Positions 5,913 to 6,793 of a DNA stretch of 6,793 nucleotides are shown piece after piece. The DNA is from Acholeplasmataceae bacterium. GTDB lineage: Bacteria; Bacillota; Negativicutes; Acidaminococcales; Acidaminococcaceae. Location: assembly GCA_012744295.1 (NCBI GenBank), contig JAAYIB010000208.1, forward strand, positions 1 through 6,793, read 5' to 3'. The position numbers were made by a program, and so were the translations under genes. Under the pieces are notes generated by a model. It was not told where the DNA came from. It ran no database searches and saw only the letters and a list, made by a program, of their open reading frames with translations. Position 1 is the stretch's first letter, and each line of letters opens with the position of its first letter.

Positions 5913-6638
5913 TTGCCTGATAATCTGAAGTTTAAAAGAGTTATTTTGAAATTAAGCGGTGAGGCTCTTGCCGGAGATAAGGGGTACGGCATTGATCCGG
6001 AAATAGTTGATTCAATAGCCAGCCAAATTCAGGATGTACGATCAGCAGGACTCGAAGTGGCGATTGTCAATGGTGGAGGAAATATCTGGCGTGGTATGTC
6101 TGGAAGCGCGAAAGGTATGGATCGCGCAACCGCCGATTATATGGGTATGTTGGCAACGGTTATTAACTCACTGGCCCTGCAGGACGCCATGGAAAACCGT
6201 GGCGTTGTTACAAGAGTGCAAACCGCTATAGAAATGCGCCAGATTGCCGAGCCCTATATCAGGCGGCGGGCAATCAGGCATATGGAAAAAGGGCGGGTGG
6301 TGATTTTCGCTGCCGGAACCGGAAATCCCTACTTTTCTACTGATACCACGGCAGCGCTCAGGGCAGCGGAAATCGAGGCTGACGTGATTCTGATGGCAAA
6401 AAAAGGCGTGGATGGTGTTTATGACCTCGACCCTGCCAAGCACCCCGAGGCAAAAAAGTTTGAAACTTTGGACTATATTGAAGTCATCAACAGAAATCTC
6501 GGCGTTATGGATTCCACTGCCATCAGCTTGTGCATGGACAACAAGATACCAATCGTAGTTTTCAATATTGACAAACCGGGGAATATTTTGCGTGCTGCCC
6601 TCGGAGAACACATCGGAACAATAGTGGGGGGGATTTAA
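5913..6638 (+). CDS. pyrH: UMP kinase
   Basis: PyrH is the bacterial hexameric UMP kinase of the amino-acid kinase family; it turns UMP plus ATP into UDP in the cytosol, feeding pyrimidine nucleotide and cell-wall precursor synthesis, and is typically activated by GTP and inhibited by UTP. The 241-residue product is full length. It has KRVILKLSGEAL (8-19), the glycine-rich VNGGGNIWRG (52-61), MDRATADYMGMLATVINSLALQDAME (69-94), GTGNPYFSTDTTAALRA (135-151), the nucleotide-binding KKGVDGVYDLDP (163-174) and MDSTAISLCMDN (199-210). The apparent start is TTG 5913, with GGAGG (5899-5903) nine bases upstream. An ATG five bases earlier (5908) is only four bases from the SD and is out of frame, meeting a stop after six codons. 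No in-frame ATG precedes the conserved region. frr begins at the base after the stop codon, so the two are probably translationally coupled. Confidence 0.96.
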   Translation: MPDNLKFKRVILKLSGEALAGDKGYGIDPEIVDSIASQIQDVRSAGLEVAIVNGGGNIWRGMSGSAKGMDRATADYMGMLATVINSLALQDAMENRGVVTRVQTAIEMRQIAEPYIRRRAIRHMEKGRVVIFAAGTGNPYFSTDTTAALRAAEIEADVILMAKKGVDGVYDLDPAKHPEAKKFETLDYIEVINRNLGVMDSTAISLCMDNKIPIVVFNIDKPGNILRAALGEHIGTIVGGI

Positions 6639-6793
6639 ATGGCTACAATTAGTGAAGTAATGGAACAAACTGATTTTAAGATGCATAAGACGATAGATCT
6701 TCTTCGTGCCGACCTGGCAACGGTCAGAACGGGAAGGGCGACGCCTGCTCTTTTGGAAAAAGTATGCATCGATTATTACGGAACGCCTACGCC
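6639..6793 (+). CDS. frr: Ribosome recycling factor, N-terminal part
   Basis: RRF works with EF-G to split the post-termination ribosome into subunits. Only the first 51 codons plus two bases lie in the window; the full protein is normally about 185 residues. The visible part, MATISEVMEQTDFKMHKTIDLLRADLATVRTGRATPALLEKV...DYYGTPT, contains the first helix of the three-helix domain and the strongly conserved VRTGRATPALL (29-39) and DYYGTP (45-50). ATG 6639 directly abuts the pyrH stop codon TAA (6636-6638). The SD is a run of seven G (about 6626-6632), imperfect against the 16S tail and overlapping the pyrH C-terminal codons, which fits coupling to pyrH. No frameshift is seen. The order rpsB-tsf-pyrH-frr is the common bacterial arrangement. 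Confidence 0.95.
   Translation, partial: MATISEVMEQTDFKMHKTIDLLRADLATVRTGRATPALLEKVCIDYYGTPT

Noticed and set aside
6168..6686. 172-codon minus-strand open frame opposite pyrH and frr
   Set aside because: It is entirely antisense to two conserved genes, and its composition is that of a shadow frame.

Overview
The window looks like ordinary chromosomal DNA from a spore-forming Bacillota (Firmicutes). The main evidence is a full-length spoVS gene, together with strong Shine-Dalgarno (SD) sequences of the AGGAGG type, GTG and TTG starts beside ATG, a short-form EF-Ts of 216 residues, and U-rich intrinsic terminators. Clostridia or Negativicutes seem more likely than Bacillus, mainly because of the short EF-Ts and the gene neighbourhood; that placement is inference.

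Left block, plus strand (1 to about 2763): recN (DNA break repair) is followed after 17 bases by a Nudix ADP-sugar pyrophosphatase of the NudF type. After a 112-base gap comes spoVS, a small sporulation regulator. The gap contains a good match to a sigma-H promoter and two small operator-like dyads. A perfect 22-bp hairpin with A and T runs closes the block and can serve both converging transcripts.

Middle, minus strand (2770-3951): a class I PLP-dependent aminotransferase is read toward spoVS and away from rpsB. The spacer between it and rpsB carries a candidate promoter for each direction.

Right block, plus strand (4175 to the end): this is the conserved translation cluster rpsB-tsf-pyrH-frr. 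rpsB has an extended -10 promoter and a leader of about 100 nt. The leader can fold into a nested hairpin and can alternatively pair with the rpsB Shine-Dalgarno, which makes it a candidate autoregulatory S2 leader. An intrinsic terminator lies after tsf. pyrH follows with an apparent TTG start preceded by an out-of-frame ATG. pyrH and frr abut exactly, and frr runs off the window after 51 codons. Together the block supplies ribosomal protein S2, EF-Ts, UMP kinase and the ribosome recycling factor.

I found no mobile element, CRISPR array, tRNA, rRNA or plainly novel gene system. The points most worth checking are regulatory: the rpsB leader, the spoVS promoter and the pyrH start.
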